DNA of 64,000 nucleotides from Sinonovacula constricta. Its lineage: Eukaryota; Mollusca; Bivalvia; Cardiida; Solecurtidae. Of this stretch, positions 25,701 through 38,900 are shown one piece after another (position 1 is the first letter of the stretch; each line of letters begins with the position of its first letter). The stretch covers positions 40,328,690 through 40,392,689 of the forward strand of contig CM017567.1 of the NCBI GenBank assembly GCA_007844125.1, read 5' to 3'. The notes beneath the pieces are model-generated. The model did not search any database and was not told the DNA's origin. It saw only the letters and a program-made list of their open reading frames with translations. The translations under genes were made by a program, and so were the position numbers.

Positions 25701-28700
25701 GTGTAAACAAATGCATGTAGCTAGCACGTCAAATTGAAAAGTATTAGCATTACTTGCTGAAGAAAATATCATTTCCACCAATTGGGCGCGTAGCTGCCTG
25801 TACGCAGAATACGCAGCTGCGTACAGATTGTCAACAATGAATGAAAGAACAACAACAACAATTAAATATGTAAGAGACATCTAACGCTAGGATGGCGATG
25901 TATACAATAATTGGAATTAAACAGTACCGCTATTTGCACCGAAGAAAAATGTAATATTTCTAAATTGATTTAGTGACTTTTGTGTAGCTACCCTGACATG
26001 GGACAAATTTGCTACTCTTATATTTCAAATCAAAACTTAACCGCCACCTGCCCACCACCCCCACCCCGCGGCCCATGCGTACACATCATATCATGCCTAG
26101 CTACGCCCCTGCCGATACATGGTATGATGTAATGTGAAAACTTGAAATTACAATCCGATAATCAACCCAGAAACAACGAATATTAAGCTTAAAATGTTCA
26201 CTGAGCGAATTCAATATGTGCATAGACTTCATAGCGGACTTTTTTTAAATAAAACACCCGGGGCCTGAAGTATCTGGAGCCGACGTTCTAACGCTTTTTA
26301 CCAGGGTCGGTAAAACAATCTTTGTATAACCCATTTCACTGTTATCGTGAAAATTATGCATGTTGTCAATAATTTCTAATAATATAATAATAACAATAAT
26401 ACTAATTATATTCAACATGATCATTTCTTGTGTGCATTTTTTTAATTATTAAGACGGTGGGATAATGCAATGTTATTGAAACAGACTTTTCCCGAAACAT
26501 GGTTACGTCCCTTACCATATCACGCGTTATGTCCTTTGTTTTGAAATATCCACTTCCGGGGGACGTCACTTGCAGCCATTAATGTCGGCTCAAATTATTA
26601 CACCTTTTTGAAGAGCATCTATATGACACTGTACACACACTTAAGTGAACACACTAAAAAGTTACCGAGGCAGTGTTGGTCAGCAGGTACCAAGAAAGAA
26701 AGATACGTTAGTTTTTGACAGCAAAAAGGCATTAACATTGGAGGTAGCAGGACAATGGGAACCTCGTTTGCGCGATTAAGTGGACCGCTTTTGTGAGACG
26801 ATTTTATCCCAAGCAAGAGACGAGCAGTGACTCAAATTTACAAAATTGGAGGACTATATAAAATATAAAATTGTTTTCTTTTTATTTCTTATCCAACTTC
26901 TTAATCTATGATAGATTAAATAAAGGTGTAGATATTATACGTTTAACACACATATACCATAACTGAAAAAGCAGGTTAGAAATAAAGCCCTGCAGAAGTT
27001 AATTTCCTCTACCAAAATTCACATACCCCCACACACGTAAGACAATTCAATGTCCTTTGACGAATGAATAGTACTAATGTCCCCTTTTAAACTTGGAATA
27101 CCTTGATGTCTGGCTGGCTGTCCGTTCAGTCCGGATTCGAAATCATTGAGCCTGTTGCTAGTGTTTTTGAAGTTTCCAGACACGGCTTCTGGCACGGGCC
27201 TAGAATAATAAAGGGTTATAAGCTTAGACAAACAATTTATTTAACGCGGTCTATCTCGGTAATAGTACTGGTGCTGTTTATATGTGCAAGGAAATGTGTT
27301 AATTAACATTGAAAAAGCTTCCAGAAAGAGAAAAAAAGTCCAACTAATACTTTTCGTTGTTTTGTGGTAATCTGCACATTACAGAACTCGGTCAGAAGCA
27401 AGTTATTTTCTTGGTCGACTTGTATTTTCGAGTGAAAACAACAACAACAACAACAACAACAAATACAAACCAACGCGTCTGTCTGGAATGCTCACTTAAA
27501 ATTGCACATGGGAGCAAAGTCTGTTTTCTAGACTTTCATAACTCTGATGAAATACGGGTCATTATTCGGTTCATGAAGTTCTATTATTTATTTATTTTTT
27601 CAACATGTATTTGAATTAAAAAAACTGCCGGATATCATCTCTAATTAAGTTTAAAAATGTATGTCATAATTTTTGTTATTTTTTTTAATCGTTTGCGTCG
27701 CCTTTGATACTTCGCATCAACAGATTTCTTGTAGGTTTTCTGTAACAGTATATCACACTCAGTCACAATTGCGTATGGAATTACTTTATTGTTGGGTCGA
27801 TAACGAAGCATGCCATAACGCAAATAAGCGGCTGTTTAGTGTGGTATTTTCAAGAGTCGTCTTTGTCAGTGTAGCGTAAATTGCAATTAGAAACATATGA
27901 TAATAACGTAGCAATCAGTAACAGGATGTTGTAGAATAGAATAAGCATATTTCTTCTCAATAGAACATGCAAATGCATTTCACCAAGTGAGGTTATTAAT
28001 ATATAGTTTTTGTAAATTGAAAAAGGGAAATCGGCTATATTCGGACCGGTGCGTGACTTTCGTGTTCACCAGTTGGTCTTATACATGTAGATGCCATAAC
28101 ACATACAAAAAGATGTTTCTCGTCAGGATTGTTATGCTAATCATATCGAACCTATAAAATGTGATTAATTTCTTCAAAGGGACTTCTTTCTATTACAAAT
28201 CACAATTAGTTTTGCCTTTGAAGATCTGCTGATGAAACAGGATTCCCAACAAGAACACCAGCAGACAAACAAAACAACATCTGTTGATGTGTTTGTCCTT
28301 GGGTTGTTGTTCTATGTACATTCATATCATCATGTCGCCGAGAATCGCGATCTATATTTACTTGCGTGTACAGGTGCAATCTCCTCACAGCGATTACGTC
28401 ACGCGTTGCTACTTAAAACTCTGCCCCCAGCAAGGATCACGTGACGATAGAGTATCACGTGAAGTAAACATGGCGGCCTCCATAAACTTTAAAATTTGAC
28501 TTTCATAATTTCATATTTTTTTATATTTTTAGTTACTTTTTATTTTTAATATGATAAATTAATTTTTTTTAAAGGAAAGATACTGTACTTTGAAGAGATA
28601 AGTCCAGAAAAAAAATAAAAATAAAAAAAATATCCGCCTGTATTTGGGCGAAAAAACTTGCTGGTGGCAGTGATATAATGTACTGTCAAGGGAAGTAATC

Positions 28701-31700
28701 ACTGCGGGGAGTTTGATACAGGTGTATATATGTACATGCCAGTTTGTAATCGGTTTTGATGATACCTATGGGATGATGTCAAAGCTTAAAGTAGCAATGT
28801 GAGACATTAATGAATAGTCTCCCCTGGATAATCCCTAAATGCCAATAGGTCCTTTCGTTCGTTTTACTCGGTTTTTTATGCTTGTGTTCTTTGGAGTGTA
28901 TGCTAACTTTTCTGCCTTTCTTGTGATACACAGGTTAACCATCATCAACAAACACTTCCATTTTCTTTTTAAAAAAAAACATCATTGTATAAGTATTTAA
29001 ATGAATTTTAGGCTTATGTTTATGCAAAAGTAAGAAATTTCACTGTTTGTAATTGCAATATCTACAAAAGAAGAGGCGATAAAGTCCAAGTATTCCAACT
29101 AAAAGGACCTACCTACTATTTGGAATACCTCGGATATTAACTAACAAGGAAGATAATTTCCAGTTCACTAATGTACCCCATTATATTAATAATGGTTGTT
29201 ATCATTAAAATTTAGCAGTTAAATGCGGACAGTATTTCATTTAATTTATTTCTAAAGAAACCTTTGAGATTTTTATGTTTTATGCAACGTTATATAATAA
29301 CTTCTGAAGGTGTATTGCACTATGAAAGCTACACCAGTATAATAAGAAGTTCGCTGTGCTGATTTTTAGAAACAGACTGCACAAATCATCGCACACTTCT
29401 GCACAAACGTTATGAAACACTGGTTTTAGTGTTGTTGGCTTTTATGTGCAAAAAATATGGTTGTAAATGTTCCGCACAAAAATGCTTAGTTTTAAATTTC
29501 AAGACTGCAAAACAAAGTTTTATTATTATTTTATTATTAGTATTAGCATTTTAGCATTTTTGTACTAAAATTCAAATGCAACCAGAAAAAAATGCTGCGT
29601 CGCTCGCTCAAAACATCAACTCATATAGCTATAAACGTAATTAAAATATAAATAAAAAAAAGGACGGCCGTTGTTGAGAGGAAGAGTCGCGCCTCGGCCT
29701 CTCACCGCCCGGTTTCATGTCCCGGTCGGTGCTAAGGCCTTGATGCGAGAAGGTCTTCCAGCCGGTGGTTCTACCTAGACATTTCCATAGAGCATTTCGT
29801 CAACAAACAAACAAACAGAAACACACACAAAAACATTGAATGTCCCTTTTATGATCAAAATGTCGCGATGTTGCACTCATTTTTTCTAAAAATAAAATAA
29901 ACATAATTAAAAAGTTTGAGTTTTCACTTGTCAACATGTCTAGCCATGTTCTAAGATAATCGACAGATTTAAGAACCTATGCCGATACATCGTTCTGTAA
30001 CTGTGTTTTAATTGTTCTGTATGTTTTGCCTTTCAACCCTAAAGCTTGGCCCTGGCGTCATTGTCCCCAATGGTTAGATATGCTAAAAAAAGTGCTTACA
30101 AACACACGTTTTCATAATGAAGCTTTGCGTACTTTTCTTCGGTTTGAAAACTCAGTGTTTCTCTTCTAAACTCAATCAGAAATACAACGTTCCCACGTAT
30201 ACCACATGATGTTGGGGATACAACATCGTCGGACACCCACGACCGATTCATTCCGTTACTTTTCATTCATTGCCCGTGGGAAAATTAGTTCACTTAAGTC
30301 TACTTTTCGCCATTGCTGGTAATGATATTTCATTGGTCGCTTCAAAATCCGGTCATGATTTTAGTCCAATGATAAAGCTCGTTCTTTCAATGTTTCGACA
30401 GACTTGTCAAAATGGTGCAGCCATTGTTATACTTCTAGTTTCCATGCTGAAGAGTATGGATTTTGTAAGCAGTATTATGATTGGCCAATTGTTGTTCTAT
30501 TCAGTTCGGTAAGACGACAGAAAATTCACCAATAAACCCACGGTCGACGAATGTAGTAAAACGGACTAGTAGAGCGTGGGTGTCCGACGATATAGATACA
30601 ATTTGTCCTGCAGTACCTGGTCCCGGGCCGCGACATACCAAAGTCGTAAAAAGTGGTAGTGTTATAGCTCCCTTGCTAGCACTCAAGCAAAAAAAGGGTA
30701 GTTCCACGACTGGTTGTCCCCTAGTCAGGATCATGTAACTGGGTGTGGTATCATGACAGGTGTTCACGGCATGCTATACACAGTTAATGCAGCACTATAT
30801 CTGCATCAAGTGGACACTCCAGATAACTGAAATACTGTTGATTGGACGATAAACCTAATAAACAATAAACAAACAATTTGTCCTGCTTTTTCTGCAACTT
30901 GCCGGAGGCTGCGTTAAACCGAAAATCAATATGCATATGATAAATTATTAGTAGCATTTCAATAAGCGCTTGGTGTTTCCAGTTGTCGCATTTTTTTTTC
31001 TGCCGACACCTTATGCAAATAGCCATCATTTTTCAACGAAGGATAAGAAAATAAATGTTTGGTTAGATTATTTAATAACACGGAATAAACATTACACTGT
31101 TATTCAATTGGATTCAAACTGGAATCAAGTGCAGTTGTTTGATCAGAAAAAAATAAATGCAAGTTTTCATTAAAAAAGAAATATCTTGATAGAAAATGTG
31201 ATTCCTTACCAGCGTGTTTGTGTAAGGCGGCGAAAAGCGTCGGCATTCTCTGCTAATTCACCGTCGCTCAATATTGTTACTGAAACCGGAAGTTGTAAAA
31301 AAATTAATAGAAAATTACTCTGAATTACGTGATTCTTCATATTTTGAAAAGAAAAAGAAATTGATTTTATTTATATGATAAAACAATTAACAATGCGCAA
31401 GCTTTACTTCCGTATGCCGTAATTTAAATGATATATATGAAGAGAAATAAAATTAAATCTCATATGTTTGGCACAGTAATCTTCACGATTTTATAACTAC
31501 AATACTTAAATAGACCAAATAAGTCTAATTTAAATACAGTGAATTTCCTGGACAATGATTAATTTCAGTAAGGAATAAACGTGCTAAATAAATAATCAAA
31601 TTTAGCATTCTTTCTACGAATTCTGTGTCATCTCCGCAATATATCGGACGCTTTAATTGGTTTTGAGAGTTTAATTAAAAATGTAATTTGAACATATTTG

Positions 31701-32958
31701 TTCAACATTGAGACAGTGTTTTGGAGCAAGTAAATAACTTGTAATGTAGACTGAGCAGAGTTTAATTGTTTGCACATGCATGTTTTGCTTAATTATTCAA
31801 CTATATATAAATTTAAAAACCAGCCCTACGTGATGCCGAAGTAAAAATATTAATTATGCAAAATGAAACACAGGTTCAAACTATGATTCGTATATGTATT
31901 TTTTTAATAATATAATATGCATTTACTTTAAAAAAGTGAGTTACGGTTTAGTTGTATACATGTATATGGTTTGTGAATGGACAACTCCAAATTACACACA
32001 CACGCGCGCACGCACGCACGCACGCACGCACACACGACATTTTTACAGCTTCTAAACTCACCGGCTCTTATATCGTAAGCATTGATAAGTCCTTATTAGG
32101 CCAAATCGTGCATTTTGTGACCTAAGAGTGATTTTTCTTTTTTTGCTCAAGCACTTGCGTGGAACACCGATATTTAAAATTTATATATAAGTTTTCAAAT
32201 ATTTACTCCTCGATTTTAATTAACATACAAATATGATAAAATATTATAACATTGGCTCTTTTAGAATTTAGAAGGTAAATAGTGGCCATCTTGAAAAATG
32301 GAATCTGTGGGATTTCGATGTGATCTGCGGTGTAATTTAATTTAGCATATCATTGCAAGTGTTCATGCAAAATGCCGCGCTGGCATCACGAAATGCATGC
32401 CTTTGTCAATTATTTGCTTAGGTTACGACTTGTCAGCTCACCAGTTCGAATCCCATGTGAGGGGATTATGCTTTCTTAAAGTTGTATTCGTCTGACTTTT
32501 CCACTAATATGCTAGCATGTTATGGTTATAATCAGGGATAGATCCGGGAAAGGTGATGAGGGGATGTATCCCCCAACCAGGTAGAAGGGTAGAGTTGTGA
32601 AAACACATGCATGTAAGCTTAAAAATATTAAGCTTTTTAAAGTAAATTTAGTCTGTTGACTGCTTAGGTCGAAGTTAGGGCCCCTAACTGTGTATAATTA
32701 TATAACTAGTATTTGCTGCGATAAAGTTGAATGTATCTTCATACCCCTACCAACATTTTTTTGATCCGCCCCTGTTTTAATGACCATACTGTGCGGACGC
32801 ACTGAGTTATATTAATTGAATACAATGTCTACCAGTTAGTAAAATTGCAAAACAAAAGTACAATTGTATATATCCGTGATGCTTGAGGTAAAATTTATGT
32901 TGTTTGAAGATTTCGAATTCCAAATTGACTGGGTCATCGTCAAAGAACTAGCCGCGAC

Positions 32959-32989
<31 letters not shown>

Positions 32990-35900
32990 CGAAAAAGTTC
33001 AACACCTTTTCAGGGCAAAAAGCTTTATGTGGGGGCGGTAGACATTTTTGGTTGGTGGGGTTTCCCCATCAATAATAATTGAGCGACATGGTAATCAGCA
33101 TAATTGTGTCGCAGCGATGTATTTTTTGTATTAATTGTATATACGACTAGTGTGCTTACATAGCAGATCGATGGCAGAGAACCCCTGAGGCAGCTCGAAG
33201 CCAACACCCGCCAAAAGACTGGTCATTTGACTGGGACATCCCCGGTATACGACCTGCAGACAGAGGAGAGTATTTCTTATTATATTCATACATTATACCG
33301 ATTGAAATTATATCTAAAGTAAAACAATACGTTGGCAATGAATGTTACTTACCAGGCGCGTAGCTGTCTGTACGCAGAATACGCAGCTGCGTACACATTG
33401 TTCCCAAAGAATGAAAACATAGAAAGGTCAAATCTGCAATATATTTTGTACATAAATGGTCTTTACCAGAAACATTGCGCGTTAGGTAGCAACTCTTTTG
33501 AAAAAAAAAAAGAAGTATATCATTATTAAAATAAATCAATATTAAACCGTCGTAAAATAAAATATAACTTAAAAATCTAATTATATCTTGATACCGACCT
33601 CACCCCGCCCTCCCGCCAGAAGCCACCATGCACGCTCTAGAAACGCAAAATTTTCCAGGAAGTATTCCCCTCCTCCCCGCCCCGCCCTGTCGTGCCTAGC
33701 TACGCCCCTGCTTACATTCAACGTAAATTGTAGAAGACATTTGTTTGAAATAGAAACAGGTTCTGTATATTTTGTATCCTACCAACCCCCTCAGACATTG
33801 GATATATAATGTCCCATGTGATAACATTTGCTTTATCAAACACCAGTGTGTAAAACCGGTCTCGCGCGTTCAGACGGACTACTTTTTATAGAGCATAAAT
33901 TCCATGCCGCACTTGAAGTTTCAAACGTCGTCTAGTCGTAAAAACAAATCAGACTGTAAGGGCCGCAACCGCTTATGACCATAATAGAATAGTTTAAATG
34001 GATTTAAGTCCCTTAGATGTTGTTTAATTTATGAAATATGACGTCATATGTGATGACGTTAATCTTCAAAAACCTCGCGTCATTTATCTGTGTCTCTGCT
34101 TACTTCAAAGCAACGGAACGTGTTAGACATATAAGAAGGCAAAGATGTACATGTACAATTTGGATTTAACATAGTGCGATGATTGAATGTGCAATTGTAT
34201 TAGTATTTTCTCGATTTCGGTTGCATAGAAACAGTGTTAAAATGTGACTCAATCCAATGGTCCAGCGAAACTTAAATCTATTGCCTCTGTTCTCCACCCA
34301 CCCATGGTTTACTTTGAGTTTGTTACTAAGATGATGCATCTACTATAAAGTTTTAGCGTCTTTGACCACAAGTAAGTTAAACTTTATTCACGTTTCTTAC
34401 GAATCATATTTCATGAAGGATTAGTAATTTTGCTCTTTTTTTGAGTAAGGCGCGTATGAAAACATAACACCCACACTCGAACGAGAGTTCCATTAACAAA
34501 AAAAAAAAAAAAAAAAAAAAAAGATCTAAACATTAAACATCACTTTCTCGGCAAGATTTGTTTCAATCTCGTGTGATAACATTTTCTATATTCAGCCATA
34601 ACCTAATATTCACTATATTTAATATACACAATTAAACCATGCTCTACATGCAGGTGTCAAAACAAAGCCATCGAGCATTTTTAGAAGTAGGGCCATGGCA
34701 TAGACATAGCAAAGTGGTTGTTTACGAGGTCACTATTTTGGATATGTCAGAGATTCTGTTCTTGACGGTGTTTAAATTCAACTATCCACCATCTTCAGTT
34801 TATAAATTGCGAAACTGACCGAACTGAAGCGGTTATATCCGACAGATTGGGCCAAAATATTTTCCGCAAATTACCAAATGAGCCACAGTTAGCTGAAAAG
34901 ATCTTGCAAAATGCTGCTCATTGACGTCCTCATTGCAAACAGGTATCCTATCTAAGCCACGCTGCCGAGAAAACTATTTTTAACTAGAAAAAAGCATTTT
35001 TTTTTAGATTTGGAATAATTGAACTTTTAGAGTGTTGATATCGCGATTTGTACTGTCTAACAATATAGGCCGTGCTTTGAACCGTCTAAGTTATGCTAAA
35101 GTATGAGTTTATGCAGAAATGATGCCGTAATTCCCCAAAGCAGTAGTAAGGTATTACGTGACTTTGATATATGGGCAAACCGCCGGGTACCACCTTTAAC
35201 AGCCAGCATCTTTCATTTGATTAAGTGTAAACGTGGTATCGGACAGTGTGTACTAATAAATAGTGTTGTATGAAGACATCCCGCAAAATGCTGTTTATTG
35301 ATGCTTTACATTTATGTGGAAAGAGAAGCATAACACTCCACATGTCTTCAAAACCATGTATTTCTTATCTGAGACTCGCTGCAAAATAAGCTATTTTTAA
35401 ACTAAGAAAACCACGTGACCAATTACTATTGAGATCATGTTAAATCATCATCCGGGTAATCCGCTTTGACGTCGATTTCGATTTAAAGTAGGAATCCCAA
35501 TTGTGAATAGATTTTGAAAGAATGAACGTTCAGAGAGATTTGTTTAAAGATTTGTAGCCTACTTCATACAATTCAGACAATGTTCAAAATCGTCTTCATA
35601 GACTAAGATTCTTTTATTTCACTTGCTTATGTAACCCGTCTTCATGTTAGTTATAAATGACTCGTCACCATGTGTTAAGTTACCTGTCCCTTGTACAGAC
35701 ACAGAATAGTTGAGCAGTCCTGTAGGATACAGCTGTCCGGGCTCTCGCAACTCAGGACCACGCCCTTTCCAGTTACCTTGGCAACGTGACATAGTTTCTC
35801 CATCAACAAGTGTCTGTCTAGCCGTGCCATGTTCTTCAACGGATCCTGGTGCATATCATTATTTGTTAAGACATATTTATTTAACGTTCAAATTTCTCAG

Positions 35901-38900
35901 ATTAACAAAAAAAAAATTTTTTTCTCTACCGATCATTTCTAAGGAAAAAAAAGAAAAGGTAAATAACTCTAAATTTAACAATTAAATTGTATTTATCTAA
36001 CCTTCATACACAATGATAAATTTTATCATCCATGCAAGTTTTAAGAAAATCGGGTGAACATGAAGAGGAAGGTATCAAAATAATAAACAAAGGACAATAA
36101 AATGCAATCGGAGTTATTTCACCTGTACGTACATAATATCTGTTATTCATGCAAGTTGGAAGAACATCTGCTTCAATGTTTTTGAATCATCCACAAAAAA
36201 TGCTTAGGCAAAAAAAAAATTAAAAAAAAATAGAAAAATGGGTAACCCAAGTTATGACCTCTTTTCGTTAGTAAAGGGACTATACTCTATCTATTAAAAC
36301 ACTACAATCTTACCTCGTTGTGGGTAGGTATTTGGTATATAGTTACTGCACAAAACTTAAGATTTTTCCACTTTTTAAACTTTTGAAAAAAAAAACTTAA
36401 GATTAAAGCATGCCATAAAATGGAATCTTATTGATTAAGACAAGAATTTATTAAAAAGGTTTGGCGCTTTTATTTAAAAATAAGCAAATTATAAATAAAA
36501 TGTATTATATTTCGTATATAAAGTATATGAAAATACCTTCACGCAAGGGAGATAACTAAACCATTTCTTTTATTTCGAAAATTCTGCCTTTTTCGTTTTT
36601 AAAGGGACGTTACTCTATTTAAATTTCACTTTCTTACCTCCTTTTTGGGAAGGTATTTGGTATATAGTTACTGAAGAAGAAAATAGAATTTTAATTTTTT
36701 TTTTTTTTAACTTGTTGGAACACCAATGGCTGCAACATTCATATAAAATTGTAACTTATAAATTGAGATCAGAATGTGTTAAAGTGCTTGAGCGACACTT
36801 TAAAAATAAAGCAAATTAAAAATAAAATTAAGAACATTTCTTATATAAAGTATATGAAAATACTTTCCCACAAGGGAGATAACTAACAAATTTCGTTCAT
36901 TTCGAAAATAGCGAATAGGAAATGTAATAAACAATCCAATCGGAGTTATATAACCTTATCACAATACACATCAATATTAATAATAAATGCTATTGTCCTC
37001 TGAAATCAATTAAATGACACATGACGTCATCGAATTGCTTTCACGGGATGGTAAAAAAACAACCGGTAAATTGTCCAATTGGGTACATTCGAGAGTGGTG
37101 AATGATTGTTCACTTACTTGTAAACAAATGACGTCAGTTCCGGTAAACATCTCGCAGGCAATGTTAAGCCTCTTGATCACACTTGTACCCACAAACTGGA
37201 CCGCTTAAATGAATATCTTTTTTGTTGTTGAGTAACATTTGGGATTTTACTAGAGGGTAAATGAACTATAAAAACATTGACCATTGGCCTACATCTTTGA
37301 AAGGTACCATTTGACAATTCGTTTGGACTAATCATATTAAAGATAGCATACCGTTATCTGCGGATATTTGGGATAGTATTTAGCCTTAGCTACAGTGACG
37401 CTCTCCGTCAATACGATTTTGTCTCTACTTTATTTGAAAGAGAGTGTTAATAATAATAAAAAAAAATTCGATTTTTTTTTTCATTTTTTCTTTATCTATT
37501 TTTAAATGCACACGGGGAAAGTTTGTTTATTTGCGGATCTTACCTAATAAAATACGGGTCCTAATTCGGTCAAAAGCGTTCTTATTATATTATATTTTTT
37601 TTTTGTATTTATTTTTAGTGTGTCTGTATCTTTCAACATAACTTAGGAAAAAACAAACTGTTTGAACAATAATTATTTGTGTAATGTGAGGCTGCTGCAC
37701 ATGTGCAATTTCTGCTTGTACACTTAAGTTTTATAGTTAATATAATCATTTGCAACCTTTTTTTCTACATATGTAACATCTTGAAAAAGACATATTTCTC
37801 AAGATTTGTAGCATACTGAAAACTTTCAAATAAAAATCCATTACTTTTCAAATATGTCTGATTTCCACTTCCACTTTTTGCGTCGCCTTTGATGCTTCAC
37901 ATCAACGACTTTTCTTGTATTATAGCTAGAATAATACAATTACGGTGTCCATGCATTCGTGGTCCAGCGATGTCAGACTTCAGGTGGATGCTTGTACAAT
38001 AAACTAACCATGCTGCGTAAGCAAGGATATGATTCACCCCAATAAATCATGTTTCTAGTGTAACCTAGCAACTACCATTAAACACAGAGATTTTAGCAAA
38101 ACCTTTAAAATTCTTTTTCTTAGTTCTTTGCCTGTATCTGGCGGATAATTACGGAATATGCATCCGCACTTTTGAAATAAGATAAGAAATTAAAAATATG
38201 TTCAAAATAAGTGTGTTTGTTTGACTAACAACACCAACACTAATTTTGGATACCAACAAACATCAATGAGCAAGTTCTTTTAATTGAATATATATATATA
38301 TATATTTTTATGCATTTGCTATTATGTTTTTTTACTAGTTCAAGTATGTGAAACAACCAAGATTGTCTGATAAATTCAAATGTCTGATAAATCCAATCGA
38401 GTCCGACAGAAGTACTTTTGATCGAAGGGAGACAATCCATTTTAACAATAATTAGTATTAATTTTTAAGAGTGTTTGCCCATTACAAATGACAATTTTCC
38501 TTGTGTGTAAGTTTAGTTCACCTATTACCTAATCTTGATGAAATCATTTGTATTTGTGCGTTATTTTATATGTAAACAAACGGGTGCCATTTTGTTGTAC
38601 TATTTTAAGTAACCGATGGCCATTTAAACGCGACGTATAAAGATATTGGGGGTGTTGCGTAATACAATCACGATACTACGAATGTTCATCGCCAAAATCA
38701 ATCGGGACCCCTCGGCGATTTTTTCGGAAATAGACCTCGGGAATCATATGCAGAGAAAGTAGTCCGTCCCTGATTGTGACCTTGCGTGATCACTATGAAC
38801 AATGAAATACGAAATTCTAAATAGACACTGAAGAATAGGTAAGCATGAAATTTTCATTGTTTGTTTGGGTGTTTTAATGGATGATATTGAATTAATAAGT

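Noticed and set aside
26619..26816. Minus-strand 65-codon frame in intron 8
   Set aside because: No splice signals and no place in the phase chain between exons 8 and 9.
35684..35845. Alternative open frame of exon 5 (begins SVEEHGTARQTL)
   Set aside because: It does not join exons 4 and 6 in phase and shows no ABCG pattern, whereas the chosen frame does both.
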